A stretch of DNA of 64,000 nucleotides, from assembly GCA_964035795.1 (NCBI GenBank), contig OZ038320.1, positions 26,853,705-26,917,704 of the forward strand. Direction: 5' to 3'. The stretch is from Pterobdella sp. o SKG-2022. Lineage: Eukaryota > Annelida > Clitellata > Hirudinida > Piscicolidae. Under the pieces are notes generated by a model. It was not told where the DNA came from, made no database searches, and saw nothing but the letters and a program-made list of their open reading frames with translations. Shown piece after piece: positions 1 through 13,900 of the stretch (positions are counted from its first letter, which is position 1; each line of letters begins with the position of its first letter). The translations under genes and the position numbers were made by a program.

Positions 1-2221
1 TGAGAGTTTTTCTCAATAATATGTTAGAAATCCATTTATCATTTGGTGTTTCTAATATTATCTTTGAATTTAGCACAAGAGTTTCAAACCTTTATGCTAA
101 AAATGCCCATAAGCGTTTGTTTTTTAAAACATTTTTAAATTTATAAAATTAAATTAATATGCATAAACATGAGGTTTTGTCGATGTCTTTGAAACTTCTC
201 AAATGATAAATTAACAAAACCTCATTTAAGGAAAAAGCCTTTGATTATAAAATAATGGAAAAAATCAAAAAAAATTGAAAAATGAAAGTGCGAGACCTTT
301 TTTAACAATAAATCTCATATTGATTAATGGCATCTCTTTAGATTTCTCATTTATTCTACCCCCTGCTTCCACAATCTCAGATCAAAATCGTTCTATCATC
401 TTTCCGATTAGGTTTCTTCGTGGGAGAACTAATAAAATTTCTGATGTGATTCTAATTCTTGAATTTGTTTATTCAGCATTTGTAATGAATTAAAAAAAAT
501 AAAGCAACGTCACTGAACACTTTTGTGATGAATGGAGCTGAAAACAAAACAGACGTTTCAAAAGTTCATAAAAACGACTTTAAGACCAATTCAACTTTAA
601 TTCATATCATTATTAGTTTGGAGTAGAATGAATTTAATAACTTACTTGAATGGGATTTTTAGACAGCAATCTTAAGGTAAGCACTTGGATTCTGAAACGC
701 TGGTGAACTTAACACCATATTCTACATAGTTGAACCGGGTAGAGGGTTATACAAAAAAAAATAACGGTACCAACTTAGACTTTTTTCCAGCCTGATATTA
801 ACGCAAAAAAAAATTATTCAATAATCTTCAAAAGCGAATAAGTGGACATCATAATCAGTGCTGAAATCTATATAAGAAAGCACTATTAAATCAAACTTAG
901 TGTTTCTCATAAAGTTCTTTTAAATTATTTTTACTTTAAAATTTTTTATCAATCATGCTAGCTTCTATTTAAGCTCCCGTTTTAAAATTTGACCTATAAT
1001 TTTTTAGAATTTAAATTTTAAAATTCAACTTTTGATTTTTAGCGAAAAAACATTTAGGAAGCCTTTAAATATAAGTTATCTATAATTTTACGTATAACAT
1101 TAAAAAAATTTTTTTCCTAAACGAAAATATTAAATATATAAAAACGTGCAAAAAAATATAAATTTTTAAATAAGACACCACATAAAGCTAATTTTTCATT
1201 AACTGCAAATGCTTATCATCAACAATCAGATTAATCAACTTGCCTCTTAATAGGAAGGTTTCCAACATATAAGAATGTAGGCTAAAAACTACAAACTTTG
1301 AACATTTAAATCTTAATAGTTTTCCTAATTTAAATAAATAATCACGCGTTAAAATTTACAGTTTTGAATAATAATAACTTTGAGCAAACTTAAAAATTTT
1401 TTGGACACTTTGAACATATATTTCATTTCAGCTTCAAATGCTTTCAATATTCCCTTTATTTTATTATTTTTTATAACATAAAATTACAATTAAGTACTGT
1501 TCAAGAGCTTCTATTTCATTCTTGAGTATATTTGCGTGTGCACATCAACAAACGCATAATGGCAATTATGGCCATTTTATGAAAAGTCTTAGACCCATCA
1601 ATACTCACTTCTAGGGTTTCATATATGAAATAAATTGTTTCTGAAATTTTGAAAAAATTTTTTATGGTGAATACTTTTAATATTGTATTAGTTTTATTAA
1701 ATCAATCAAAAGCCACATTTTTCAGCAATCCTTGCTTTCATTGCTGCAGATTTAAAAATTTATTGATAATAAAACATGAGTGAAATTAATTTAATGTTTA
1801 AAAATATTTTTTTTCAGATATTTGCTATTTTAGAAACTAAACTAGTTATAACCAACTTTTTACATTTTAAACAAAAATTTTTCAAAGAACTATAATAATC
1901 CTATGAATGATTGTACCTAGATTATTTTTGAAGTCTTGATTAAGATTAATTGACTCATCTAAATGTGTAAAAGATCTAAAAAACCTTCATATATTGCTGA
2001 ACTATCACAATGATTATTGAATTGATAAATTTCATTTCAATAGCTTCTTCTCATGTCTGCACTAAACTTCAAGAAATTTAAAATTAAAAAATATTCTAAT
2101 TTTTAAAAGATGTTTCAAATTTTCTATTTTTAAAAAACGTTAAACAGGCTTAATGGCATAAATTATAAGTTTCAAATAACTGCAAAAAAAACTAAAACAA
2201 AGACTATTTCAACAACGCCAG
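1..2221. other. AT-rich 5' flank/intron of the aminotransferase gene, no supported exon
   Basis: No convincing coding exon is visible. The first recognisable AGXT2 exon opens at 2222 with a phase-1 acceptor, so about 80-90 N-terminal codons (mitochondrial presequence and start of the fold) must lie in this stretch or left of the window. A short ATG-initiated run ending at a good GTAAGC donor (ATG near 649, donor near 676) was seen but has no family support. The rest is low-complexity A/T sequence. Confidence 0.6.
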
Positions 2222-5200
2222 GTTACATGCAGTACATATGGGATCACACTGGAAAGAGATACCTCGACTTTGCAGCTGGAATAGTTACAGTTTCTGTCGG
2301 ACATTCCCATCCGTAAAAGTTAAATTATTTTAAATATTTTTGTTAATCAGTGTTTAATGTACTTTGCAAGAAAACTGGTGAAGGCGTTAGCGGATCAAAA
2401 CGTGAAGATATGGCACGCCCCTTCAATTTTTATTAATCCGGCCACCATTGAATATATCGAAAAACTTGCCTCGACTTTACCAGGAAATTTGAAAGTAACT
2501 TTATCTTGAAAATTTCAAGCTTCAATTTTAGATAATTGCCGTTGTCTTGCAAGCAAAATTTTTTTTAAACATTCTCTGTTGATTAAAGACCATGAACAGT
2601 GTTTTGAATGTCAAAAAAGGGAATTTTTTTTGTTTTCAGGCGATCTATTTAACAAATAGTGGCACAGAAGCAAACGATTTAGCCTTCAACATGGCAAGGC
2701 TTTATACTGGAAAATTCAATATCATTTCTTTACAGTTAGCTCTAATAATTTTCATTTTTCGTGATTCCAAACATCAAAAAAGTTTTTCTGCTAAAAGCGA
2801 GACTTTTATTAAAAAAAACATAAACATTTAAATTGAAAAACAATTTTGTTAGGTGCAAACTTTCATCAAAGTTTTAATAGGTGAAAGAATTTTTAGAAAA
2901 CCATTATAAATTAATTATTTTTAGATAAATGGTTTCATGAATAAATTTTTCTGCGAAGAAAAACTTCTTTTAAATAGAAATTCTACTCAAGTTATGCTTG
3001 TATGAACATGCTTAAAAGCATCGAGGTTTTTGACTCTAAATGCCTCTTCAATTCTATCCAGATAATTAAGCTTAATCTTTTTTGATTTTTAATTTGAAAG
3101 TTTTTTAAATTTCAAAAGTTTAAATTTAAATTAAATTTTAAAACTTTTCGAAGTATGACATTCGAGGCATCAAAACTCTATACGAATATTTTCAAACGAA
3201 AAATAAACTTTTCAATTGAACAAATAAAATTTAAGCCTTGAAAAATCAATACACTTAAATTTTTAAAAGGATACAGACACATTAGTTCTAAACTCCTATA
3301 TTAAAAATTCATATTTGGGTACAAAAAGTGTGAATATTTCACTCAGGAACGCATACCACGGTAGCAGTCCACACCTTATGGGAGCCACGGCCATGTCCGT
3401 CTGGAAGCACAATGTGCCTTCGGGTTGTCTTCTACATTATCATGTGTTTTGAAGGCTGTATTAAGATGTATTTTGACATCTATATCGTTGTATGTTTTGT
3501 CCTCTTTGTTTTGATGTGTTTTGGACTCTACATTATAATTTTTTACAAAATCTATATTAGGATTTTTTAATTCTACATTATAACAAAATTGGTATAGAGT
3601 TTAAAAAGATTTTACTGGAGTATGTCTGTCAAGGGAGCTTTCTGCATCAAAATGTTTCAAATAAAAATTTTTCTATAAATGACCCGTTCAAAAAAGAACT
3701 TTTCAGTGTAATTTGAAAAAATATTTTTTAAATTATTGATTCAATAAATTTTAATACACACTCGAAAGATATCGAAAAAGCTAAAAACCAAGCAAAAAGT
3801 TAATAGCGACAAAAATTCATCAAATTTTTAGTATTAACTAAACTAGCTTATTAACAAAAACGGTTTGATTCAAACACTTTTATTAACTGAATAATAACAC
3901 ATACAGTATTTGTATACTGGATAATGGAGTTCAACTTTAGCAAAGCCTCGTGTTATTATTCAGTTGATAAAAGTAATTGAATTTTGGTTTTCGAAAATTT
4001 GCAGCAGTGTTCAACTTCAGATGAAAAAATTTCAATTCAATTTTTAAGTTCTTGTTGAACAAACGTAATTATTCACGGATCACATTTGAAATCTGAATTG
4101 TAACTTTCTATTAAACTCATTCCATTCAAACCTTAAATAATTCTGGTGTAAAAAACACTATTTATATGGACTATTTGTTCTCAGGCTTCGGCACTCACCA
4201 AACTATAGTGCCTGATGTGTATAGAGGTCCCTGGGGAGGTTCCAAATGCAGAGACTCACCCGTACAAACCACCCGACAATGCAATTGTCTCGAAGGTTGT
4301 AACGTTTTCTCAATGCTAAAAAATTTCGTCTTTGAATAAAAGGCTTAAACTATAATGGAGTTACTTGTAAAATTCAAATGTATGTTTTTCATTTATTTTG
4401 TTTAAATTAGTTTGTTCTATTTATAATTTGAAAACTTGAAGTTAAAATTTGTTCAATTTACGTTTGCTTGAATTGTAACAAGAGTACAAAATGAACTTGC
4501 TAATTGCAAGTTTTAGAGCATTCTATTAGCTTTTTCAAAAGTCTATTAAATTTAAGCTGGCTTGTAGTTAAAAATATTTTGTATGTTCAAAGCTAGAAGA
4601 AATTATCATTTGAGTGTTTTAAAAATATTTTTTATTTAGAAAAGCATTTATGATAAAAAAACCAAACATAAAGTTTTAGTGGTCTGAGATATGATAGATA
4701 TAAAATGGAAAGCTTTGAGGCAACTCGTTTGTTGGAAAAAGATTTCTCATTTCGGTGATAATTATTTATTTAATTTCATAGGACTTTTAAGGTCATTTTT
4801 TGCAAATATTTGTCAGCAATTTTGAGTTGACTTTAGTAGCTTTTCTTCGATGTAATGTTGGAAACATTTTTTTTCTTCCGGTGATTGAATGTTGAACTTC
4901 GATTCAATGTTCTAGATAATGAGTTTTGTTTTGTTAGACCGTTGTGCATTGTCACTTGATGCAAACGGGCAAAAACTTCGCTTTTGATGAATTTTTAAAA
5001 ATGTATTGATTCTATATTTACAATATTTTATTACTTATACTTAACAGGGCAATGCGAAGCAAATGAGAGATACTTAGATCAACTGAACAATACATTACTT
5101 TTCACAATCCCTAAAACTGGTCCAGCAGCTTTTATAGCAGAATCGATCCAAGGAGCGGGAGGAGCAGTGCAATTTCCCAAAAACTTCATTAAAAAGGCTT

Positions 5201-8200
5201 TTGAACTGATACGTTCAAAAGGTATTTTAGGATTATTCAATTAAAAATAATGTTTTCATCGAAAGAGAAAACTATGAGCATTGTTCCACAGGAGGTCTAT
5301 GCATATCAGACGAGGTTCAGACGGGGTTCGGTAGGACTGGAACAAACATGTGGGGGTTTGAGGGGCATGAAGTGGTGCCAGATATTGTTTGTATGGCCAA
5401 AGGTATTGGTAATGGCTTTCCTATGGCGGCGGTCATCACCACACACGAAATAGCTCAGCCACTCACTAGTGCCATACACTTCAACACCTATGGAGGGGAT
5501 CCCCTAGCATGCGCTGTGGGATCAGCTGTGCTAAATGTCAGATTTTAGTTGTTTTTTGAATATTTCTTGCTAAATTTTTTATTTCAAAGAGTTTATTATC
5601 GAATTATGGTTTTAATAAAAACATGTTTTTTAAATTTAATTTTGTAAACAGGTAATAAGAGAAGAGAACATAATGAGTCATGCAAATGAAATTGGAACTT
5701 ATTTGTTAAAAGAATTAGAAAAACTGCGAGATGAATGTGCGTATGTAGGAGATGTGAGAGGAAAAGGTCTGATGGTTGGGTTGGAGCTTGTTGCAGATAA
5801 GGTCAGTTGATGTTGTTGATAGTTGCGCTGAATTGAATACAAATTGTATCAAAAATCTCAATTATTAGTAAGATCCAAAAAACGCTACAATTATTTTTGT
5901 TTTGAAAAATTTTTTTAAACAAAAAACTTAAAATTGATCTTTGATATCGGCACGAACAAGACACATTTAATGCTTGTCTTGTGAACATGCTTGACAATTC
6001 AGAAAAAACAAAAGCTTTTGACAGACAATCGAACATTGCTTAATGAAATAATAAACAATTTGGCATTGTTATGATTATTGACAACTTGGGAAACTCTTTC
6101 TATTCTTAAGTAACCATTAACAATTTTTCATCGCTAAGCTTTGAAATATCTAGTCATTTATATTTTTACCTGCTTTTTCATTTACTTCAGTTCCCATAAA
6201 ATATAGAATGTTTGAGAATTTTTTTAAGTTTCTGAGAAAAAATAATTTATTAATACTTTGTTTATTAGAAAAATTTTAAGAATAATTTATTGAAAATCAA
6301 TTTTCGATTAATTTCATGTTATAATTTGAATTAAAAGCTCTAATCGAAATTCTTCTACTTCATTCAGTCGAACATTTATATTATATTCAATTGAACAAGA
6401 ATTCGCCATAGTTTTGAAAACAACATCAGAATAAATGGATTTACATTTTGGATTCAGGACACCAGAAAACCCTTAGAGGTTGAAAAGATGAATGCTGTAT
6501 GGAACGCTGCCCGAGAAAAAGGGCTGATTCTAATGAAAGGAGGGATTTTTCAAAATGTTAGATTAATATTATGCTTTAAAAATCCTGTTTCAATAATGTT
6601 TCATTCAAAATTATTGAGTTCTTATAACGAAAATATAAAATAAAGATTGAGCGGTAGTTTCATTTCATTTATTTACGTTTATAATTGATTTAAAAAAGAG
6701 CTAACTCGCTTTAAGATAACTTTTACTGCTTATTTACCCAATACAGAAGCGAGAGGTACTTCTGTTTTTGTAAACTCGAAGATTAAATTGAATTTTTTTG
6801 AGAATAAAGGTTTTGCAATTAATATAAATTTATTTTCAAGATTTATGGGGCTTGCAAATATTTTCGGATTATGTTTGTTTTGCATAAAAAAATTGTAAGT
6901 GTTTATGACTTGCAAATTCAAAACTAGCAGTGTTAAAAAACCCACCTAAATTTGAAATTATTATTTGAAAATACTTCTGAAAAATTTTTCATAAATCATT
7001 AACAATGAACTTAAAATCAAAGCATTTTCATGGCCACTACGCTTACGTATCTTTAACATTAAATTGAAGGGGATGAATAAATTCAAATTACCACAAGTAA
7101 AAACAGAAGCATATTTTTTAGAAGTATAACCGCTGTAATTTTTATTACATTTTATGCTTAGAACGTGACTTAATTTATTGTCGCAATGCGCTTTTATGCT
7201 ATCATTAACAAAGTTTGCTCAGTGTAGACACAATATCCTACCCCACACCTCCTAATACCCCCGGCTGTGTTTTATTGATGGATCAGTTCTTGCCTCTAAA
7301 TCGTATATACCGCCTTTAAATTTTACGCTGTGTGATTATAAATTTAAAACATGGTGCTAGTAAATATGATGAAAACATTCTACTTAGACGCTGTTTTTCT
7401 CAAGTCTCCTACCTTCTAGTGGCTCGTTATTATATATAAAGTGATTATATATGATGTCATTACGACATTGTAAGTTTTGCATTACTTTGGTTGTCCTGTT
7501 GTTTTTAAGAACAAAGTAAAAAAACTATAATTACTGCAAAATTTTATCTACTTTCAGGTAATTTTTGACTAGCGTTTACTTTCAACCTGATGATGATTTA
7601 TGGGGTATACACATATTTAAAAGTATTGTTGTTAATGAGGAAAAAGCCTAACAATGTTAATATGATAAAAATGTAAATGAAGACTATAAACTATGAAAAT
7701 ATAATAGACGGATCTAAAATATCATTGTTTTATGAATAATCAACTCTATCGTTAATTATTAATAAAAGAAGAAAGTTTCAAGAACTAGACATTATTAAAA
7801 AATCAATAGCTTTAGGGCTAATAATGTATATATATTTTTGCTCTATAAGCTATTGTTAGCTTAGCTTTCCCTTGTTTTTTATTTCAACTCCTTTTCTGCG
7901 CTTAAGTTTACAATGTCTCTTTACAAGAAGCACATTAGAGTGAATAAAATTTTATCTTTAGTACTTCTTCCAACAATAAAAAGTATTTACAATGCTTCAA
8001 ATTGTAACCTTACAATTATTTCAAGGTATATTTGCTTAGGTACGTGAAACCTTGACACCTGTCTTAAATACTCAAAATTGAAAAATAAGTAAAGATTTTT
8101 GAAATTCTGAAAATCTGTATCTTTGTTCACTAATTTTTATTGTCAAAGTTAGTGTTTCAATTTGACCTTCAGCCATAAAAAATTTAATTACTCGAATATT

Positions 8201-8436
8201 TTTATTTAATTAAAACTTTAATTTGGCCCCAAAAAGAATTTTTTAGTTTTATAGTTTGAAAAATCAATTGCAAAAACGCAAACTTAATTAAAATAGACTA
8301 CAAAGTATTGCAACTGAGTGGGTATTAATTATAAATCTTTCCACAGGTTTTCCGCATGAAACCGCCTATGTGTATAAGCAAGGACGATGTGGACTTTGCT
8401 ATTGCAGTGTTGAGGCAATGCTTGGATGCAATCTAA
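2222..8436 (+). CDS. AGXT2: Alanine--glyoxylate aminotransferase 2 (PLP class III), 5'-incomplete, ten exons
   Basis: Pyridoxal-phosphate aminotransferase, in animals a mitochondrial enzyme moving an amino group from alanine or dimethylarginine to glyoxylate or pyruvate. Exons: 2222-2312, 2371-2494, 2640-2734, 3347-3423, 4185-4295, 5048-5221, 5292-5536, 5652-5801, 6458-6556, 8347-8436; all junctions are GT-AG with matching phases, giving 418 codons and TAA at 8434. Family blocks appear in order: [77 protein letters not shown], then [14 protein letters not shown] with the PLP lysine, and [12 protein letters not shown]. Length and C-terminus match human AGXT2 apart from the missing N-terminal ~90 residues. 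Introns are 58-1790 bases. It converges on the Spalt gene, whose stop lies 680 bases away. Only the 5' end is uncertain. Confidence 0.93.
3875..3975. repeat. Fold-back (inverted repeat) in AGXT2 intron 4
   Basis: Positions 3875-3900 and 3950-3975 are reverse complements over 26 bases with about two mismatches (core TTATTAACTGAATAATAACAC against GTGTTATTATTCAGTTGATAA). They enclose a 49-base loop that itself contains a small CAGTAT-TTGT-ATACTG hairpin. Weaker pairing continues outward for another dozen bases. It could be a MITE remnant or a transcribed hairpin on the sense strand of the AGXT2 pre-mRNA. Confidence 0.75.
6557..8346 (+). other. Last intron of AGXT2, 1.8 kb, with a C-rich island
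   Basis: Bounded by a donor after FQN and an acceptor before VFRMKPP. Mostly A/T. Positions 7225-7335 are clearly richer in C (CTACCCCACACCTCC and a following CCCCCGG) and stand out from the rest, as a conserved regulatory block would. No coding potential was seen. Confidence 0.5.
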
Positions 8437-8644
8437 TTTCTGATTTCATAATTTTTTATTTGAACAAAGTTTTAAGTTCTCAATTGGAAAATTTTTCTTA
8501 AATGAAATCACTTTTTGATTAAAAATTTTTGCTCATTTCGTTACTTTATTTCTTAAACATAAGATTTTTTTCATACTAACATAATTTTAAGTTTCGCATT
8601 CTTTCATTTTAACTTGTCGAGCTTTTTGTTCAAAATCTTTTTCA

Positions 8645-8650
8645 AATAAA
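8645..8650 (+). terminator. Candidate poly(A) signal of AGXT2 (AATAAA)
   Basis: Canonical AATAAA 209 bases after the AGXT2 stop codon, in the 680-base convergent gap between the two genes. Confidence 0.5.
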
Positions 8651-8845
8651 ATGTATAAACCCATAATTTTATTGAAAAGTTTTCAAATTGAAACAAGCCA
8701 AGATACCAATGGTTTCCAAGACAATCGACATTAGAAAGCATCGTGAAAATAACTAAAACAATTATAATTGAGGGTAATCTTACATATTTAATCACAAATT
8801 TAAGAAATACTCGATAGCTAGAAGATTAATAATCAAATTCTCATC

Positions 8846-8851
8846 TTTATT
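8846..8851 (-). terminator. Candidate poly(A) signal of the Spalt gene (AATAAA on minus strand)
   Basis: TTTATT on the plus strand, i.e. AATAAA on the minus strand, about 265 bases beyond the Spalt stop at 9116. Together with the AGXT2 signal it suggests that the two 3' UTRs end close to each other or overlap slightly. Confidence 0.45.
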
Positions 8852-9115
8852 CATCACTAGGTCCTGCATTTCTAAATCTACCATAAAAGCCGATGTTGTT
8901 CTAACAGATAATGTAAATTATTTACACTCAATAATTTAAAAATCATGTAAAATTTCAGAAATATTAATTTGATCAATCAATTAATAATTTCTAAATAATA
9001 AATTACTTCAAACACGTATGAATTGTAAAACATGAAAGATTTGCTAATTGAAAAAATGATTTTAAATAAACTTCTTTAATACTTTAATTCTCTTTTGATT
9101 TCAAATGTTTCAAAA

Positions 9116-10957
9116 TCATCTGCAGTCGAATACAAGTCGGTCAGATCCAAGCTTGTCTTTCCAATCCTTACTGCCTTCTAATGAGTGAGGGGAAGAAGAA
9201 GTAGGTCTTTTTATACTTAGATCAAGTTCTGCATCCATTTGTGACTTCTCTTGTTTGATTGGTGTGGTTAAATTTGACACAACAGAATCTTTGTTGGCGA
9301 GGAAATTATTACTCATGTTGTTGTTGAATAAAAATCGTTTTTGTTGTTGCTGTAGAAACGAATTAAAAGGTTGGTATTTATCGAATAAAAATGAGTGTAA
9401 AGGATGTTGAAAAGGCATACGATTGTTATGGAAGGCGGAAAGCATTAGATTATTTTTGGCTGCTTCTGAAATTTTTGGTTGTAAAAATGGAAATCTCAAA
9501 AAGTTGTAAGAAAAACGGTTTTGAGGTGAAGTGATTTTTGGATTAAGTGGGTAGTGGGATTGTTTGTCTGAAGAACGATTTAGAGGGGAAGCGAGTGGGT
9601 CGACAGACATTCTTCTACCCCTGCGAGAAGGAACCTTGTTCCAAGCGTGAGTTCCCATGTGTACTTTCAGATTTCCCTTGGTTGTGAAAGCTTTGTTGCA
9701 GGTTGGACACACAAAAGGACGATCTCCCGTATGCGTTCGTGAATGTATCTGCAAAGCAGAAGTGCTGCTGAAGGGTTTTTCACATGTGTTGCAAAAATAG
9801 CGTGAATTGTTAGGGTTTACTTTGAAGTTCTCTTGAGGTTTTTCAGGTTTTGTTTCTCTTTGAGTAACGTTTTGAGTCACAGGTTTGCTAGGTTCTTTTG
9901 AGCCTAAATTTGTTTTTGAATTTTTTGAAAAATCTTTCAAGTTTTGATTTTCCTGTTTCACTTTTGGACTAGAAATTTGACTATTTTCATTAGAAATAGA
10001 GTAAACGAAAGGTGAAGCCGATTTTGAAGAAATAGAAGAATCAGAAAGATAGTTGTTTTTGTTTGACAAATCGTTAAGTTTTGAGAGATTATGGTGATTA
10101 GTTCCAACGTGTTGTTTCAGATTCCCCTTAGTTGTAAAAGCTCTATCACAATATGAACATCTAAAAGGCCTTTCCTTAGTGTGGCTTCTCATATGGATAT
10201 CAACTGCAGATTTGCAGGAGAACATTTTGCCACAAACATTACATGCAGCACTAGCCTTGCTCAAGTTGTTGCTTGCCTGAAAGGTGGCTTGGGATTGTGG
10301 CGTACTTTTCACGTCACTTATATTTTTTATGAGGTTCTGAGCATAGATACGGTTTTGGTCAAATTGACGAACATTTAAATTGGGATTAACAAAAAACTGC
10401 GATTCATTACGTTCTTTCATCAAATTTGTCAAAGCAGCCAAGGGCGAAGGAGCAAGTTTTGATGGACTAGAACGGTTCAAAGAATTAACTCTATCAGTCA
10501 GTGCATCCAATGGAGAGATGTAACGTGAATCATTGTTTTTTGAGTCATCAAAGTCTAGCTCATTTTGAATAGGCTGTGAATATGCATCATCAAAATTTAA
10601 TTGTTGTTCCCTAGGTGAGTGTTTTGCATCGTTTTCCAACTTTTCTTCTTTTATTTTTTGAGGCTCTTCACTGGTAGATTTGTTTGAAGACATTTTAAAA
10701 CTTTCCACAAAAGAATTCGTTTGCTGGTTTTCTACCTTTATGGTGGTCTCAACAGATGTAGGTGTAATGAAGTCATCGATATTGGAACTTTTGTCAAAGT
10801 CAGATGAATTTTCATTATGATGTTCATTCTTTTGATCGTCTTCAACTTTAATACCATCATTTAGTTTTAGTTGATGTAACGAGTTTCCATAAGTTTGTGC
10901 GTGTTTTTTCGCTTGGTTGCTCAGATCCATAAACGCTCTAGGAACATCAAAGTTTTT
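9116..10957 (-). CDS. sall: Spalt exon 5: two zinc-finger pairs and C-terminus
   Basis: Acceptor TTTTACAG lies before [12 protein letters not shown] in phase 0. Finger pair A spans about 10243-10091 ([10 protein letters not shown]..., second finger spaced H-x4-H); pair B about 9793-9647 ([17 protein letters not shown]...), immediately followed by SRRGRRMS. The linker between the pairs is about 100 residues, rich in Ser/Asn/Lys with VKQE and IKVE, possible sumoylation sites. Most of the DNA-binding region of the protein lies here. Confidence 0.92.
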   Translation of the reverse strand, partial: KNFDVPRAFMDLSNQAKKHAQTYGNSLHQLKLNDGIKVEDDQKNEHHNENSSDFDKSSNIDDFITPTSVETTIKVENQQTNSFVESFKMSSNKSTSEEPQKIKEEKLENDAKHSPREQQLNFDDAYSQPIQNELDFDDSKNNDSRYISPLDALTDRVNSLNRSSPSKLAPSPLAALTNLMKERNESQFFVNPNLNVRQFDQNRIYAQNLIKNISDVKSTPQSQATFQASNNLSKASAACNVCGKMFSCKSAVDIHMRSHTKERPFRCSYCDRAFTTKGNLKQHVGTNHHNLSKLNDLSNKNNYLSDSSISSKSASPFVYSISNENSQISSPKVKQENQNLKDFSKNSKTNLGSKEPSKPVTQNVTQRETKPEKPQENFKVNPNNSRYFCNTCEKPFSSTSALQIHSRTHTGDRPFVCPTCNKAFTTKGNLKVHMGTHAWNKVPSRRGRRMSVDPLASPLNRSSDKQSHYPLNPKITSPQNRFSYNFLRFPFLQPKISEAAKNNLMLSAFHNNRMPFQHPLHSFLFDKYQPFNSFLQQQQKRFLFNNNMSNNFLANKDSVVSNLTTPIKQEKSQMDAELDLSIKRPTSSSPHSLEGSKDWKDKLGSDRLVFDCR

Positions 10958-13900
10958 CTGTAAAAGTGTAGTCAAATACAAATTCCGTGAAATAAATGAT
11001 TTTATAAGTTGTATTTATGAACAACAAATATTTTCAACTTACTGTAGATAGTTGTTGAGACAACGTAAGAAAGGAAGGTGGATAGCTTAAAAAGGGGTTT
11101 GTTGAAGGTAAATACAAAGCTGAGTTGATCATGTTGCCAAATGGAAAAACTGGGTGATTTTGTAAATCACTTATATGACTTTTGAAATGTTGCTGAAGAA
11201 CTAAAGGGTTCGAAAATTCTCGGCTGCATATGAGGCATTTTTGTAGCTGGCGTTGAAAGGTTTTTCCTCTGTGGATACTCATATGAGTTTTAAGGTTACC
11301 CTTCGTAGTGAAGGTTCTAGAACATAGTTTGCATTTATAAGGTCTCTCTCCAGTGTGGGTTCTATAATGCATTTGCAAAGCGCTGCGACAACTCAAGACT
11401 CTATGACAAATAGCACATTCATTTGGGTCTGAGATTTTGCTTTCTTTCTCTTTTATTAATTCTTCCATTTTAGAGTTTTCGGTCATTTGAATTTCCATGA
11501 ATTGTTCCAGAGGATCATCATGGTTTGTGGTGTTCAACATGGCTGACTTCACAAATGGTGTTGGTTTGTTGAATCTATAAGAAGAAAACTGAGAAAATGG
11601 GTTAGAAACGTTAGTAGTAGAATCTCCTGGAAACAGCATATTAATAGGAGTTTTGTTGAATTTCAAGGAGGAAGACATAGAAGACAAAGCCATGAGTGGT
11701 GAATTGAAATTCTCAGAAGATTCTGGAAAGCTAGTGATGTATTGGGATTTTATGAGGTCATCGTTCAGAATGGTAGAAGGGGACTTTGAAAACATCTTCG
11801 AAATCATACTATTTGCATCGATTTCCTTTCGATTGTCAGCAGAATTATTGTTGCGAGTCGACAAATCGTATATTTTACTTTCAAACCATTCATCTGTGTT
11901 TAAGTTTGCTGTGAAAAAATAAGAATATTGTTAGAATTTTGATTTATACAGCGTGCAATACTTAAACAGGGTTTTCTACCAAAGTGCTTAAAATTTTGCA
12001 AAAACTATTGAATGGAAGTAACTGTGGTCTAAATATGGTTTTGAGTCTGTGGAAATTCATTAAAAAATAATTAAAGCAGGCTGAGTGAGAAGGAGTTTCA
12101 CCAAATGTGGGGCTTGATTGGGAAAGACTTAAACACAAGGAGTCTCAAAACGTAACTTCGACAGATGGCTTGAACAACTTTAATTTAAATTGGAATGCAA
12201 GATCATATAACTTAACATCATATGAGTAAATAGAACTGTTTTGTTTATAAAATTATTTTGAAAATGAGTTCAAGATTTTTAAAATACGCAACTTAGTAAA
12301 CACGCAATGAAACAGATTGAAACTGAAAATATAAAAGCTTAAGCTTGAAAAATGGCATCTAAGAAATCATGAAAGTTTCACATAACTTTTAAAAAAAGTT
12401 ACCAAAAAACTCAAGTTTACGTAGTTATTTGAAAGCATACATTTGAAAATAGTTTTTTAATGTTTCAGTAAGTGTCTCGAGAAGCAAACAAACAGTGGAA
12501 ATGCAGGGAGGAAGCGAGATAAGAGACGAAGAGTTTCGTAAAGATGAGCTGCATAACAAGCAGGCGAGCTTATTAATTTTTCCATGTTTTTAAAGAAGCT
12601 ATTGTTTGATAAGCAGTTTTTAAAGTTTACATTCAAGTTGCTTTTCAAATTTTAACAATTTTGCTTTAAATTTAATCGACAGGCTAACTAACTCCACATT
12701 CAAAATCGTTTTAACAGCATTTCCTCAGAATCGCTACGTTTAAATTCTCCTTATGGAAAATCAAAAAAATAGCGGATTTTATTTCAATCTTTTCCTCAAA
12801 TTAGCGGTATTCTGACGTAATAAAACATGTCTATTGATTATCTGCGGCGGTGTTCAAAGGAGGCAATTTGCAAACCCACCTGTCACATTTTAAATGCCTT
12901 CAAATGGAATCTCTCTTAGTTGTGAAATTTTTTAGAGTTTATTTATTTATGGACTTGTTCTGTCTTGAATAATTTTAATCAAAATTCATAAAATCAAACG
13001 CATCGCATTAACAATCCCATCAGTACATTCCACTCAAGCGACCATCCGTATGGAAATGAACGATAAAAAATAGAGTGAAAACAAAGAATAAATACACAAT
13101 GACGTAAGAAATTTCGTAACGTTGACGTGGTCGTTACATAAGGGAGGCTTTTACAAAGCATCCCAGTTGAATTTGACTTTGTCTGAGCATGCACAACTTG
13201 ATTTATAAAATCTTTTTTGAATCGTTAATTGATTCAGATTTAAATGATTTTTACGTTTTTTGGTTTTTTGAAAAATTTGAACTGAGAAGATATACTCAAA
13301 TATGATATTTGATCTACTTACCATTGTTAATAGATTTTCCATTTCTATTTTCGTCTTCACTTTCTTCTATCTTGTGAGCTCTGCCATGATAGTTGTCAAC
13401 TTTTTCATCTTCAAACTCACGTCCACTGTTCAAGTGCTCATTATTGCTGTTGCTATTACCACTAACATGACCGGTTTCAGGCAATATGTATTTTTCTTCA
13501 CTTTCTTCTTTGCCATCGGACATTTCAAACGATTCTCGTTTCGAAACCACATCAACTTTTGGATGCTTCGTAGATGCTTCTCTGCCTGTTGTGTTTGTTG
13601 AACATCGTTGTTTCATATACAAGCTCAAAATTTTCAGTTATTTAATGAAAAAAAGTTGAAAAGTATTTTTTTGTATAACTTCGTCATGAAGTTGAGTAAA
13701 TTAGATATGATACAAGCATGAGAAGATGGGGCACGAAGCCTTTAATTATCCTTCACGTCACAAACTTTTCATACAATACTTGAATAAATCAATTTCTTGA
13801 TACATGACAAAACGAAAAAATGATAAAACTCAACTTGAACAAAAATATTCTCATATTATTCTATTTGCATTCAAAATTAATTAATTAAATTTTCATATAA

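Noticed and set aside
649..676. Short ATG frame ending at a GTAAGC donor, as possible AGXT2 first exon
   Set aside because: Nine codons with no similarity to a known AGXT2 start and no way to connect it in phase to 2222 (phase 0 against phase 1).
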